Source: Mycobacterium sp. 1164985.4 (GTDB lineage Bacteria; Actinomycetota; Actinomycetes; Mycobacteriales; Mycobacteriaceae). Taken from it: DNA of 64,000 nucleotides. Below the pieces are notes generated by a model that saw only the letters and a program-made list of their open reading frames with translations, was not told where the DNA came from and searched no databases. Location of the stretch: contig NZ_LZMD01000093.1 of the NCBI RefSeq assembly GCF_001668575.1, positions 46,709 to 110,708 of the forward strand, read 5' to 3'. Below are positions 16,838-24,886 of the stretch, one piece after another. The translations under genes and the position numbers were made by a program. The stretch's first letter is position 1; the number at the start of each line of letters is the position of its first letter.

Positions 16838-17986
16838 GTGAAACGTCTCCGTACCCTGGTGACCGGCGCCTCCGGTTACGTCGGCTCCCGGCTCGTCACC
16901 GCTCTGCTCACCGAGGGCCACCATGTCGTCGCGGCAAGCCGAAACCCGGACAGGCTAGCCGATTTCGGATGGCAGGATCGCGTGACCGCGGTCGCGCTGG
17001 ACGCCCACGACGCGGACTCGGCGCGCTCGGCGTTCGCCGACGCCGGCCCCGTCGACGTCGTGTACTACCTCGTGCACGGGATCGGGCAGCCCGACTTCCG
17101 CGAAGCCGACAACCGCGCGGCGGCCAACGTGGCCCAGGCCGCCAAGGACGCCGGCGTGCGCCGCATCGTGTACCTCGGGGGTTTCGTGCCCGACGGCGAC
17201 GACCTCTCCGAGCACCTGGCGAGCCGCGCCGAGGTCGCCGAGGCGTTGCATGTCGACGGCGGACCCGACGTGGTGTGGCTCGGCGCAGCCATCATCATCG
17301 GGGCAGGGTCGACGTCGTTCGAGATGCTGCGTTACGTGGGCGATCGGTTCCTGATCATTCCCATGCCGGCGTGGTCGGCCAACCCGATCGACCCGATCTC
17401 GATCTGCGACGTGCTTCACTACCTCGTCGCCGCCGCGGACAGTGAGCGCGTGCCCGCCGGGGCCTACGACATCACCGGCCCCGAAACCACGTCCTACGCC
17501 GAGCTGCTGCGGACCTACGCACGGATAGCGGGGAAGTGGCGGGCCGAACTTCCGGTCAACGGCGTCGACACCGGTCTCGTCTCCTGGGTGACGGCGGCGG
17601 TGTTGCCGGTCCCGGGCGGGCTGGCGGCCGACCTCGTGCAGTCGCTGGACCATCCGATGATGGCCTCCGAGACCGGGCTGCGTGAGTTCGTGCCGGACCC
17701 GCCCGCCGGGCTCATCGGTATCGAGGAGGCCATCACGCGGGCGCTGGCCAGCCGTCGGCGCCGGCCCGTCGACGACCTCACCGACCCGCACCACCTCGCC
17801 GACACCGATCCCGGCTGGGCCGGTGGCGACACCCTGCGTCTGCGGCAGATGGCCGGTGCGGTCACACCGTCGATCGCGCGGCCCGCACTGGGGCTCATCG
17901 GCGGAGTGCCCGGGCCCGTCGCCGGCGCGGTGCGCACCGGGCTCGACACGCTGCTGCACTTCATGCCGAAGGTCGTTCCGACGTGA
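16838..17986 (+). CDS. NAD(P)-binding atypical/extended SDR family protein
   Basis: The 382-residue protein begins with the Rossmann motif TGASGYVGSRL (GxxGxxG) and keeps an NmrA/SDR-like fold: VYYLVHGIGQPDF, VRRIVYLGGF and DPISICDVLHYLV. The tyrosine of the classical SDR YxxxK site is not evident, so it may be a binding or regulatory protein rather than a dehydrogenase. The C-terminal 100 residues (RRRRPVDDLTDPHHLADTDP, then a hydrophobic end) resemble the SDR/DUF2867-type mycobacterial proteins. It starts at GTG 16838 and overlaps the CPBP gene by 4 bp. Confidence 0.72.
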   Translation: MKRLRTLVTGASGYVGSRLVTALLTEGHHVVAASRNPDRLADFGWQDRVTAVALDAHDADSARSAFADAGPVDVVYYLVHGIGQPDFREADNRAAANVAQAAKDAGVRRIVYLGGFVPDGDDLSEHLASRAEVAEALHVDGGPDVVWLGAAIIIGAGSTSFEMLRYVGDRFLIIPMPAWSANPIDPISICDVLHYLVAAADSERVPAGAYDITGPETTSYAELLRTYARIAGKWRAELPVNGVDTGLVSWVTAAVLPVPGGLAADLVQSLDHPMMASETGLREFVPDPPAGLIGIEEAITRALASRRRRPVDDLTDPHHLADTDPGWAGGDTLRLRQMAGAVTPSIARPALGLIGGVPGPVAGAVRTGLDTLLHFMPKVVPT

Positions 17987-18705
17987 CGGAGCCAACGCAG
18001 ACGCGCCCGGGTTTGCTTCGGGAGATCCGCGACATTGTCGGCGCGTGTCCCGTTCCACATCACGAGCCGCCCCGCGTCGTACGACGTAGGCGCATTATCG
18101 TCGCGGTCGTGCTCGTCATCGGCGCCGCGCTGCTCGGGTACTCGCTGACCCGCCCGCCCGGCGACCAATCGTTCTACTGGTTGACGCTGGCGCTCGCCGG
18201 GGTGTGGGCGCTCGGCGCGCTGGTGTCGGGACCGTTGCACATGGGCTGCATCCGCTTCCGCGACCGCAACCAGCGACCGGTGATCACCGGTATCGCAATG
18301 GGTTTGGGCCTGGGTGTGGTGTTCCTCGTCGGCGGTCTTATCGCGCGTGAGATCCCCGGTGTGCGCGAGTACATCACGCGCGTACTGGAGTACGCCGACT
18401 ACGGTCCGCTGGTACTGGTCACGTTCATCACCGTGATCAACGGCCTGGCCGAAGAGATGTTCTTCCGCGGCGCGCTCTACACCGCGTTGGGAACCGTGAA
18501 GCCGGTGCTGATCTCGACCGTCTTCTACGTGATCGCGACCGCGGCCACCACCGGCAACCCGATGCTCGGCTTCGCAGCGATCATCCTCGGCACGGTCTGC
18601 GCGTTCGAACGCCGGGCGACCGGCGGCATACTCGCACCGATGCTGACTCACTTCTTCTGGGGCCTGGTGATGGTGCTCGCACTGCCGCCGCTCTTCGGCG
18701 TCTAG
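17983..18705 (+). CDS. CPBP family intramembrane metalloprotease
   Basis: The 240-residue membrane protein has six to seven hydrophobic segments. The CPBP (Abi/CAAX-protease-like) motif 1, EExxxR, is seen as AEEMFFRG, and motif 3 is the final HFFW. Motif 2 (FxxxH) is less clear: VFYVIATAATTGNP lacks the expected histidine, so catalytic competence is uncertain. It is translationally coupled (GTGA) to the SDR gene. Functions in the family include CAAX processing and bacteriocin immunity. It converges directly on the MFS gene with no gap. Confidence 0.7.
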   Translation: MTEPTQTRPGLLREIRDIVGACPVPHHEPPRVVRRRRIIVAVVLVIGAALLGYSLTRPPGDQSFYWLTLALAGVWALGALVSGPLHMGCIRFRDRNQRPVITGIAMGLGLGVVFLVGGLIAREIPGVREYITRVLEYADYGPLVLVTFITVINGLAEEMFFRGALYTALGTVKPVLISTVFYVIATAATTGNPMLGFAAIILGTVCAFERRATGGILAPMLTHFFWGLVMVLALPPLFGV

Positions 18706-19983
18706 TCAGCGCAGGGGATGGGCGAGCTCGTCTCGTCGCATCCGGGCCGCCCATACCGCGACGGCCGCGACCAATACCGGGACAATGCCTGCGACGAGGA
18801 AAATCGTCTGTACCGAAACGACTTTCGACAGCGGTCCGACGATCGCGAACGACACCGGCATGAACGCCAGCGAGACGAAGAAGTCGAGGCTCGAAACACG
18901 GCCCAGCATCGCCGTCGGCACCCGTCGCTGCAGCAGCGTGCCCCAGATGACCATTCCCGTCCCGTCGGTGAACCCGATGACGAACGTCGCAACCGCCATC
19001 ACGACGAACGAGGACGTGAAGCCGAGCACGACCAGCGGTATGGCGCCCACGCTCCACATCGCCATCATCACCGACAGATACCGGCGCGGCATGCGGCCCG
19101 ACGACACCGTGAGTGCGCCGAGTGCACTGCCCAATCCGAAGAATGCAAGGATGAATCCGTACGTGCGGGCCCCGTCGGCGAAGCGGTCCTTGGCGATGAA
19201 CGGCAGCAGCACCTCGATCGGCCCCAGAACGACCAGCACAAATATGCTCGCGAACAACAGCGTCCACAACAGCCAGGGGGTGCCGAGCATGAACACGAAG
19301 CCGTCGCGCAGATCGCGCAGCACATGTGGGCTCTGCTGTGCTGCAGGCGGTTTCAGGGCCGGTCTGGTCGCCACCAGTAACGCCAGGCCAAGAGCGAACA
19401 AGACGGCGACCGCCACTGCCCCGACCGCGGGGAAGGTCGCGCCGACGATGACGCCGACGGCGGCCGGGCCGATTGCGCGCTGGAAGACCGGGCGCACCAC
19501 GCCCTCCACGCCGTTGGCCGCGAGCAGCTGCTCGGGCGGAAGGAGCCGCGGCAGGATCGCGCTGTAGGCGGGAAAGAAGAACGCCGCCGCGGTTCCCAGC
19601 GCCGCTGCGCCCACTGAGAGGTGCCAAATCTGCAGCGCGCCAAACAGTCCCAGGACCGCGATCGCCGACGAGGCGACCACGTTGACCGTCTCGACCCCGA
19701 TGATGACCGACCGCTGCGGGAAGCGGTCAGCGGCGATACCGCCGACCAACACGAACGCGACCAGGGCGCCGCCGAAGCAGGTCGTCACGATCGACAGCGA
19801 CACGGGATCGTTGTTCAGTTCGATGACCTGCATGGCCAGCACCACCGCGAACATGCCATCGGCGAAGATCGACAACGTCACCGCCGCGATCAGCAGGCGG
19901 TACTCGCGGATGCGGAACGGTGCGAGCACGCGCCAACGACCGGCGATGTGCGCCGGCCGTTGAATGTCGAATTGCGTACTCAC
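18706..19983 (-). CDS. MFS transporter (EntS/Tap-like, drug efflux type)
   Basis: The 425-residue protein has about 12 hydrophobic segments and MFS signatures: GGIAADRFPQRSVIIGVE between helices 2 and 3 and GSALGALTVSSGRMPRR in the second half. The pattern is that of the MFS_3/enterobactin-exporter branch, which includes mycobacterial Tap. No substrate can be assigned. It starts at GTG 19983. The stop abuts the stop of the convergent CPBP gene. Confidence 0.83.
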   Translation of the reverse strand: MSTQFDIQRPAHIAGRWRVLAPFRIREYRLLIAAVTLSIFADGMFAVVLAMQVIELNNDPVSLSIVTTCFGGALVAFVLVGGIAADRFPQRSVIIGVETVNVVASSAIAVLGLFGALQIWHLSVGAAALGTAAAFFFPAYSAILPRLLPPEQLLAANGVEGVVRPVFQRAIGPAAVGVIVGATFPAVGAVAVAVLFALGLALLVATRPALKPPAAQQSPHVLRDLRDGFVFMLGTPWLLWTLLFASIFVLVVLGPIEVLLPFIAKDRFADGARTYGFILAFFGLGSALGALTVSSGRMPRRYLSVMMAMWSVGAIPLVVLGFTSSFVVMAVATFVIGFTDGTGMVIWGTLLQRRVPTAMLGRVSSLDFFVSLAFMPVSFAIVGPLSKVVSVQTIFLVAGIVPVLVAAVAVWAARMRRDELAHPLR

Positions 19984-20055
19984 CTGTCGATGGTCGCGGA
20001 GGCGCGGCCGCCGAGTCCACCGATTTTCCGGGGGCGAGCGCTCAGCCCGAGATGC

Positions 20056-20874
20056 TCAGAAGTCGGAGAAGCTCGCCTTGCGGCGCTGCTGGAACGCGGT
20101 GATGCCCTCGATGAAGTCCGGCGAACTCAGCAGCGACAGCTGGCCCTCGCGTTCGCGGCCCAGCGCGGGCTCGAACTCGGTGAGCGTCGCGGCGTTGATG
20201 GCGTGCTTGGTCTTGCGCAGCGCCACCGCAGGGCCCGACTTCAGCGTGGTGAGCACCCTGTCGACCTCGGCGTCGAACTCATCGGCCGGATACACCGCCG
20301 CCGCCAGTCCCCAATCGTAAGCTTCACGCGCCGAGACCTTTTCGGCCAGCAGCGCCATCCGGGCCGCCCGGGTGCGTCCGACCGCCGCCGCCACCAGCGC
20401 CGAGGCGCCGCCGTCGGGCATCAGCCCGATCTTGGTGAACGCCAACATGAAATACGCGTTGTCCGAAGCCAATACGACGTCGCAGGCCAGAGCCAGCGAT
20501 ACGCCGACACCGGCCGCCGCGCCGTGCACCGCCGCGACCACAGGCTGGGGAAGATTGACGATCGCGCGGACCGCGTCGTTGGCGGCGTCGAGCACCGAGG
20601 CCGGGCCGTCGACGGTTTTCTGCGCCTGGTCGTCGCCGCTGATGCCGGCGCCCGAGCAGAACCCGCGACCCGTGCCACCGAGCCGTACCACCTTGACTCG
20701 TTGATCGGAGGCCGCGGTGTTGAGGGTGTCGGCGATACCGGCCAGCATCGCTCGATTCAGGGAGTTGAGGCTCTCCGGTCGATTCAGCGTCACCGAAAGC
20801 ACGCCGTCGGCGAGCTCGACCGTCAGATCGTCGACACCGGCATACGCGGGTGCGCCCGAATCGAGGGTTGTCAT
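20056..20874 (-). CDS. echA10: enoyl-CoA hydratase/isomerase family protein (EchA10-like)
   Basis: The 272-residue crotonase-fold protein sits where M. tuberculosis Rv1142c (echA10) sits, next to mcr. The oxyanion-hole segments CSGAGIS and HGAAAGVGVSLA are present. However, both hydratase glutamates are missing: the GGGxEL position reads GVGVSL and the PE position reads FTKIG. Instead there is Asp in GLMPDGG, as in PaaG-type isomerases. I therefore expect enoyl-CoA isomerase (or no hydratase) activity. A -10-like TAGGGT lies 6 nt before the ATG. It is divergent from mcr. Confidence 0.8.
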   Translation of the reverse strand: MTTLDSGAPAYAGVDDLTVELADGVLSVTLNRPESLNSLNRAMLAGIADTLNTAASDQRVKVVRLGGTGRGFCSGAGISGDDQAQKTVDGPASVLDAANDAVRAIVNLPQPVVAAVHGAAAGVGVSLALACDVVLASDNAYFMLAFTKIGLMPDGGASALVAAAVGRTRAARMALLAEKVSAREAYDWGLAAAVYPADEFDAEVDRVLTTLKSGPAVALRKTKHAINAATLTEFEPALGREREGQLSLLSSPDFIEGITAFQQRRKASFSDF

Positions 20875-20880
20875 GACTGC

Positions 20881-20912
20881 ACCCTAGAACCGGACGACTT
20901 GGTTATACAAGT
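20881..20912. promoter_or_regulatory. divergent promoter region echA10/mcr with inverted repeat
   Basis: The minus-strand TAGGGT (20881-20886) is the leaderless -10 of the EchA10-like gene. ACTTGGTTATACAAGT (20897-20912) has 5-bp inverted arms and contains TATACA, a possible -10 toward mcr. It is a candidate operator for a TetR-like repressor; the regulator is unknown. Confidence 0.4.
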
Positions 20913-20961
20913 AAGCTATGTCGGCGATCCGGAAGCGATTGTCCAACGAAGGGCGGTAAGC

Positions 20962-22053
20962 ATGGCGGGACCTCTGCACGGACTGCGGGTGATCGAACTC
21001 GCGAGCATCGGACCCGGCCCGCATGCGGCGATGATCCTCGGTGATCTCGGCGCGGACGTCGTCCGCATCGAACGCCCGGGCAAGCTCGGCGGGATCCCGA
21101 CCAGCAAGCGCGAGGCCGCGCTGCGCAACCGTCGCTCGGTGGCCGCCGACCTCAAGAGCGACGAAGGCCGCGAGCTGGTTCTGCGCCTGGTCGCCAAGGC
21201 CGACGTGCTGATCGAGGGCCTGCGCCCCGGTGTCACCGAACGACTCGGCCTCGGCCCGGAGGACTGCGCGAAGGTCAACGAGCGGCTGATCTACGGACGC
21301 ATGACCGGCTGGGGTCAGACCGGGCCGCGCCGGCTGCAGGCCGGCCACGACATCAACTACATCTCCCTCAACGGTGTGCTGCACTCGATCGGCCGGGCGG
21401 GCGAGCGACCGGTCCCTCCGCTGAACCTCACCGGTGACTTCGGCGGCGGCTCGATGTTCCTGCTCGTCGGCATCCTGTCGGCGCTGTTCGAACGCCAGAC
21501 CTCAGGCAAGGGCCAGGTGGTCGACGCCGCGATGATCGACGGCTCGAGCGTGCTGGCGCAGATGATCTGGGGCTTTTTGCAGGACGGCCTGTGGACCGAT
21601 CAGCGCGGGGTCAACATCCTCGACGGAGGTGCGCCGTACTACGACACCTACACCTGCGCCGACGGCCGCTACATCGCGGTGGGCTGCATCGAGCCGCAGT
21701 TCTATGCCGAGTTCCTCAAGGGCCTGGGCCTGGAGAACGCCGACCTGCCCGACCAGAACGATGCGAGCCGCTGGCCGGAGCTGCGCGCGAAGCTCAGCGA
21801 GGTCATCGTTAGCAAAGACCGCGACCACTGGGCCAAGGTGTTCGCCGAGAGCGACGCCTGCGTGACGCCGGTCCTGTCGTTCAGCGAGGTCGAATCCGAA
21901 CCGCATGTCACCGAGCGCAACACCTTCTATCGCGACGGTGACCACCTGCAGCCGATGCCCGCGCCGCGGTTCTCCCGAAGCGTGCCGCCGGCACCGACAC
22001 CACCCGGCCAAGCCGGCGCCGACACCGAAGCCGTCTTACGAGACTGGGCCTAG
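20962..22053 (+). CDS. mcr: alpha-methylacyl-CoA racemase
   Basis: The 363-residue family III CoA-transferase-fold enzyme interconverts (2R)- and (2S)-methylacyl-CoA. This step is needed to degrade the sterol side chain and branched fatty acids. The catalytic residues described for M. tuberculosis MCR (His126, Asp156, Glu241) appear here, each shifted by three: His129 in GHDINYI, Asp159 in NLTGDFGGG and Glu244 in GCIEPQFY. The start ATG 20962 has AAGGGCGG upstream. It heads an operon with a dehydrogenase and a nitronate monooxygenase-like gene. Confidence 0.93.
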   Translation: MAGPLHGLRVIELASIGPGPHAAMILGDLGADVVRIERPGKLGGIPTSKREAALRNRRSVAADLKSDEGRELVLRLVAKADVLIEGLRPGVTERLGLGPEDCAKVNERLIYGRMTGWGQTGPRRLQAGHDINYISLNGVLHSIGRAGERPVPPLNLTGDFGGGSMFLLVGILSALFERQTSGKGQVVDAAMIDGSSVLAQMIWGFLQDGLWTDQRGVNILDGGAPYYDTYTCADGRYIAVGCIEPQFYAEFLKGLGLENADLPDQNDASRWPELRAKLSEVIVSKDRDHWAKVFAESDACVTPVLSFSEVESEPHVTERNTFYRDGDHLQPMPAPRFSRSVPPAPTPPGQAGADTEAVLRDWA

Positions 22054-22071
22054 AGAAAGGAACACCCTCAA

Positions 22072-22824
<753 letters not shown>

Positions 22825-22829
22825 ACACG

Positions 22830-23828
22830 ATGAGCATCAGGACGAAGTTCACCGAGACGTTCGGCATCGAGCATCCCATCGTGCAGGGTGGCATGCAGTG
22901 GGTCGGCCGCGCGGAACTGGTTGCGGCCGTGGCGAATTCGGGGGCGCTCGGTTTCATCACCGCGCTGACCCAGCCGACGCCTGCCGACCTGGCCAACGAG
23001 ATCGCCAAGTGCCGCGAGCTGACCGACAAGCCATTCGGCGTCAACCTGACGATCCTGCCGACGATCAACCCGCCGCCCTATGACGAGTACCGGCAGGTGA
23101 TCGTCGACTCCGGCATCAAGATCGTCGAGACCGCGGGCTCCAATCCGGCGCCGCACTTGCCGATGTTCCACGAGAACGGCATCAAGGTGCTGCACAAGTG
23201 CACCTCGGTGCGGCATGCGGTCAAGGCGCAGAGCCTCGGCGTCGACGGCATCAGCATCGACGGTTTCGAGTGCGCGGGTCACCCCGGCGAGGACGACATC
23301 CCGGGCCTGGTTCTGATCCCGGCAGCGGCGGCCAAGATCGACATCCCGATGATCGCCTCGGGCGGGTTCGCCGACGCGCGCGGTCTGGTGGCGGCGTTGG
23401 CGCTGGGCGCCGATGGCATCAACATGGGTTCGCGGTTCATGTGCACCGTGGAGTCGGCGATCCACCAGAACGTCAAGGAAGCGATCGTTGCCGGCACCGA
23501 GCTTGACACCGAGCTGATCTTCCGGCCGCTGCGCAACACCGCCCGGGTGGCCAGCAACGCCGTCTCGCGCGAGGTTGTCGAGATCCTCAACCGTGGTGGT
23601 CAGTTCGAGGACGTCAAGGACCTGGTCGCCGGCAAGCGCGGGGTGAAGGTCTACGAGGTCGGCGATCTCGACGCCGGCATCTGGAGCGTGGGCACCGCGA
23701 TGGGCCTGATCAACGACATCCCGACCGTCGGGGACCTGGTCGCGCGGATCGTCGACGAGGCCGAGGAGATCATCAGCGGTCGGCTCAGCGACATGATCGC
23801 CGATGACGAAGAAGAGAATGTGGCTTAA
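22830..23828 (+). CDS. nitronate monooxygenase / FMN-dependent oxidoreductase
   Basis: The 332-residue TIM-barrel protein belongs to the NMO/2-nitropropane dioxygenase family. FMN-binding elements are IVQGGMQWVG at the N-terminus, IDGFECAGHPGEDD with the conserved His, and IASGGFADARGLVAAL followed by GSRF. In mycobacterial lipid operons such proteins sometimes act as enoyl reductases or detoxify propionate-3-nitronate. Its 5-bp distance from the SDR gene suggests a role in acyl-CoA metabolism. The C-terminus is acidic (IADDEEENVA). A hairpin follows at 23911. Confidence 0.82.
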   Translation: MSIRTKFTETFGIEHPIVQGGMQWVGRAELVAAVANSGALGFITALTQPTPADLANEIAKCRELTDKPFGVNLTILPTINPPPYDEYRQVIVDSGIKIVETAGSNPAPHLPMFHENGIKVLHKCTSVRHAVKAQSLGVDGISIDGFECAGHPGEDDIPGLVLIPAAAAKIDIPMIASGGFADARGLVAALALGADGINMGSRFMCTVESAIHQNVKEAIVAGTELDTELIFRPLRNTARVASNAVSREVVEILNRGGQFEDVKDLVAGKRGVKVYEVGDLDAGIWSVGTAMGLINDIPTVGDLVARIVDEAEEIISGRLSDMIADDEEENVA

Positions 23829-23910
23829 AGAAGAGGATCGGAGTTAGCGGGCGGATTCGCCAAGAAGCACTATCGGGCCAGGCTCGGGCTCTGAGGCCGA
23901 ACCGTCGGAG

Positions 23911-23939
23911 CGAACGCGCGACCCCTCGGCGCGCGTTCG
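23911..23939. terminator. 10-bp perfect hairpin after the mcr operon
   Basis: CGAACGCGCG (23911-23920) pairs with CGCGCGTTCG (23930-23939) across a 9-nt loop. It lies between the nitronate monooxygenase-like gene and a convergent small ORF and could terminate both. Apart from these two features I see nothing in 23829-24191. Confidence 0.65.
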
Positions 23940-23941
23940 GA

Positions 23942-24073
23942 TCAGACGGCGGTGCGCAGGGGGTGCTCGTCGTCGAGCTGCTCCGAGGTGTCGCCCTCTA
24001 CCAGGACATCGCCGTGGTAGAGCGCCTCGAAGTCAACCTTGATGACATCGGCACTGGTGTCGTCGATCCACAT
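23942..24073 (-). CDS. small acidic ORF, 43 residues, unknown
   Basis: The minus-strand frame begins MWIDDTSADVIKVDFEALYH and ends DDEHPLRTAV. It is strongly acidic and has the codon use of a real GC-rich gene. In-frame coding-like codons (VTLTVEY) continue upstream of the ATG to about 24094 with a purine-rich AGAGG before them but no canonical start, so the true N-terminus may be longer or lost. The stop lies 3 bp from a strong hairpin. I do not recognise a family. Confidence 0.45.
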   Translation of the reverse strand: MWIDDTSADVIKVDFEALYHGDVLVEGDTSEQLDDEHPLRTAV

Positions 24074-24191
24074 GTACTCGACAGTAAGTGTTACCTCTAA
24101 GGAATCTTTGAGTCACGATTCGGAATATCTTGGCAATTCTTACCCGTCGGTAGGGTCACGCACTACCCGCCGGTAGCTTTTTGCTGAGCGG

Positions 24192-24734
24192 CTAGGCTCG
24201 GGCCGTGAAGTGAATGGGGTTTGTGCCGAGCAAAGCCACCCAGGTCAGGATCGCCGCGGCGAGCGCCACGATCAGCAGGCCCACGGCGATCCGGCGTCCC
24301 CACGCCAGGCGGCCCAGCACCTTCGCGTCGAGCGAGTAGGCGCCTGCGCCGAGAAACAGCAGCGCAGCGGCCCCAATGCCGATCATGAACGGGACGTTGA
24401 ACGGTTCGGACCAGAAGACGGACTCCGACACGTTGACGGCCCAGGCGTCGACCATCGCCGCGACCACCGCGCAGGCGGCCAGCGGCGTCAGCGCGCCGAA
24501 GATCAGTCCCAGACCGCCGAGCGTCTCGGCGGCAGTGACCATGAAGGCCGCCAGGGCGGGCAGGCGCCAGCCTGCGGCTTCCATGAATCCGACGGTGGCG
24601 CCGAAGTCGAAGAGTTTGATGAGCCCCGCCTGAAGAATCGCGGCACCGACGCCGATCCGCAGGATGAGCAGGCCGATGTCCGTCGCGGTGTTTCGTGTGC
24701 TGATCGCGGCCGTCGCCGCGTCCGTCGTTGTCAT
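24192..24734 (-). CDS. DoxX family membrane protein, second copy
   Basis: The 180-residue protein has four main hydrophobic segments in the DoxX order: LLILRIGVGAAILQAGLIKLF, then ATVGFMEAAGWRLP, TAAETLGGLGLIFGALTP and a Trp-rich region. Its N-terminus is Thr/Ala-rich. ATG 24734 was chosen over an upstream in-frame start at 24761 because the family begins close to the first helix. It is divergent from mmpL13. It is only distantly similar to the DoxX protein at 8587. The function is unknown. Confidence 0.78.
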   Translation of the reverse strand: MTTTDAATAAISTRNTATDIGLLILRIGVGAAILQAGLIKLFDFGATVGFMEAAGWRLPALAAFMVTAAETLGGLGLIFGALTPLAACAVVAAMVDAWAVNVSESVFWSEPFNVPFMIGIGAAALLFLGAGAYSLDAKVLGRLAWGRRIAVGLLIVALAAAILTWVALLGTNPIHFTARA

Positions 24735-24834
24735 GCCGATAACGACTATCAGACGAGCCACAACTCATCGCGCGGATTCGCGGTGAACGCTGCAAGGCCC
24801 TGAACCGTGTCCGAAGGGGGCGTTGACGCGGTTG

Positions 24835-24851
24835 ACTTACCGTTGTTAAGT
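24835..24851. promoter_or_regulatory. inverted repeat upstream of mmpL13-tetR, candidate operator
   Basis: ACTTA (24835-24839) and TAAGT (24847-24851) form 5-bp arms around 7 bp, 36 bp before the mmpL start. TTACCG occurs twice, at 24837-24842 and 24851-24856. The operon encodes its own TetR regulator, which is the natural candidate to bind here. Confidence 0.4.
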
Positions 24852-24886
24852 TACCGGCGTTAGTCCGAGGAGCGAGAGGACGCGCA

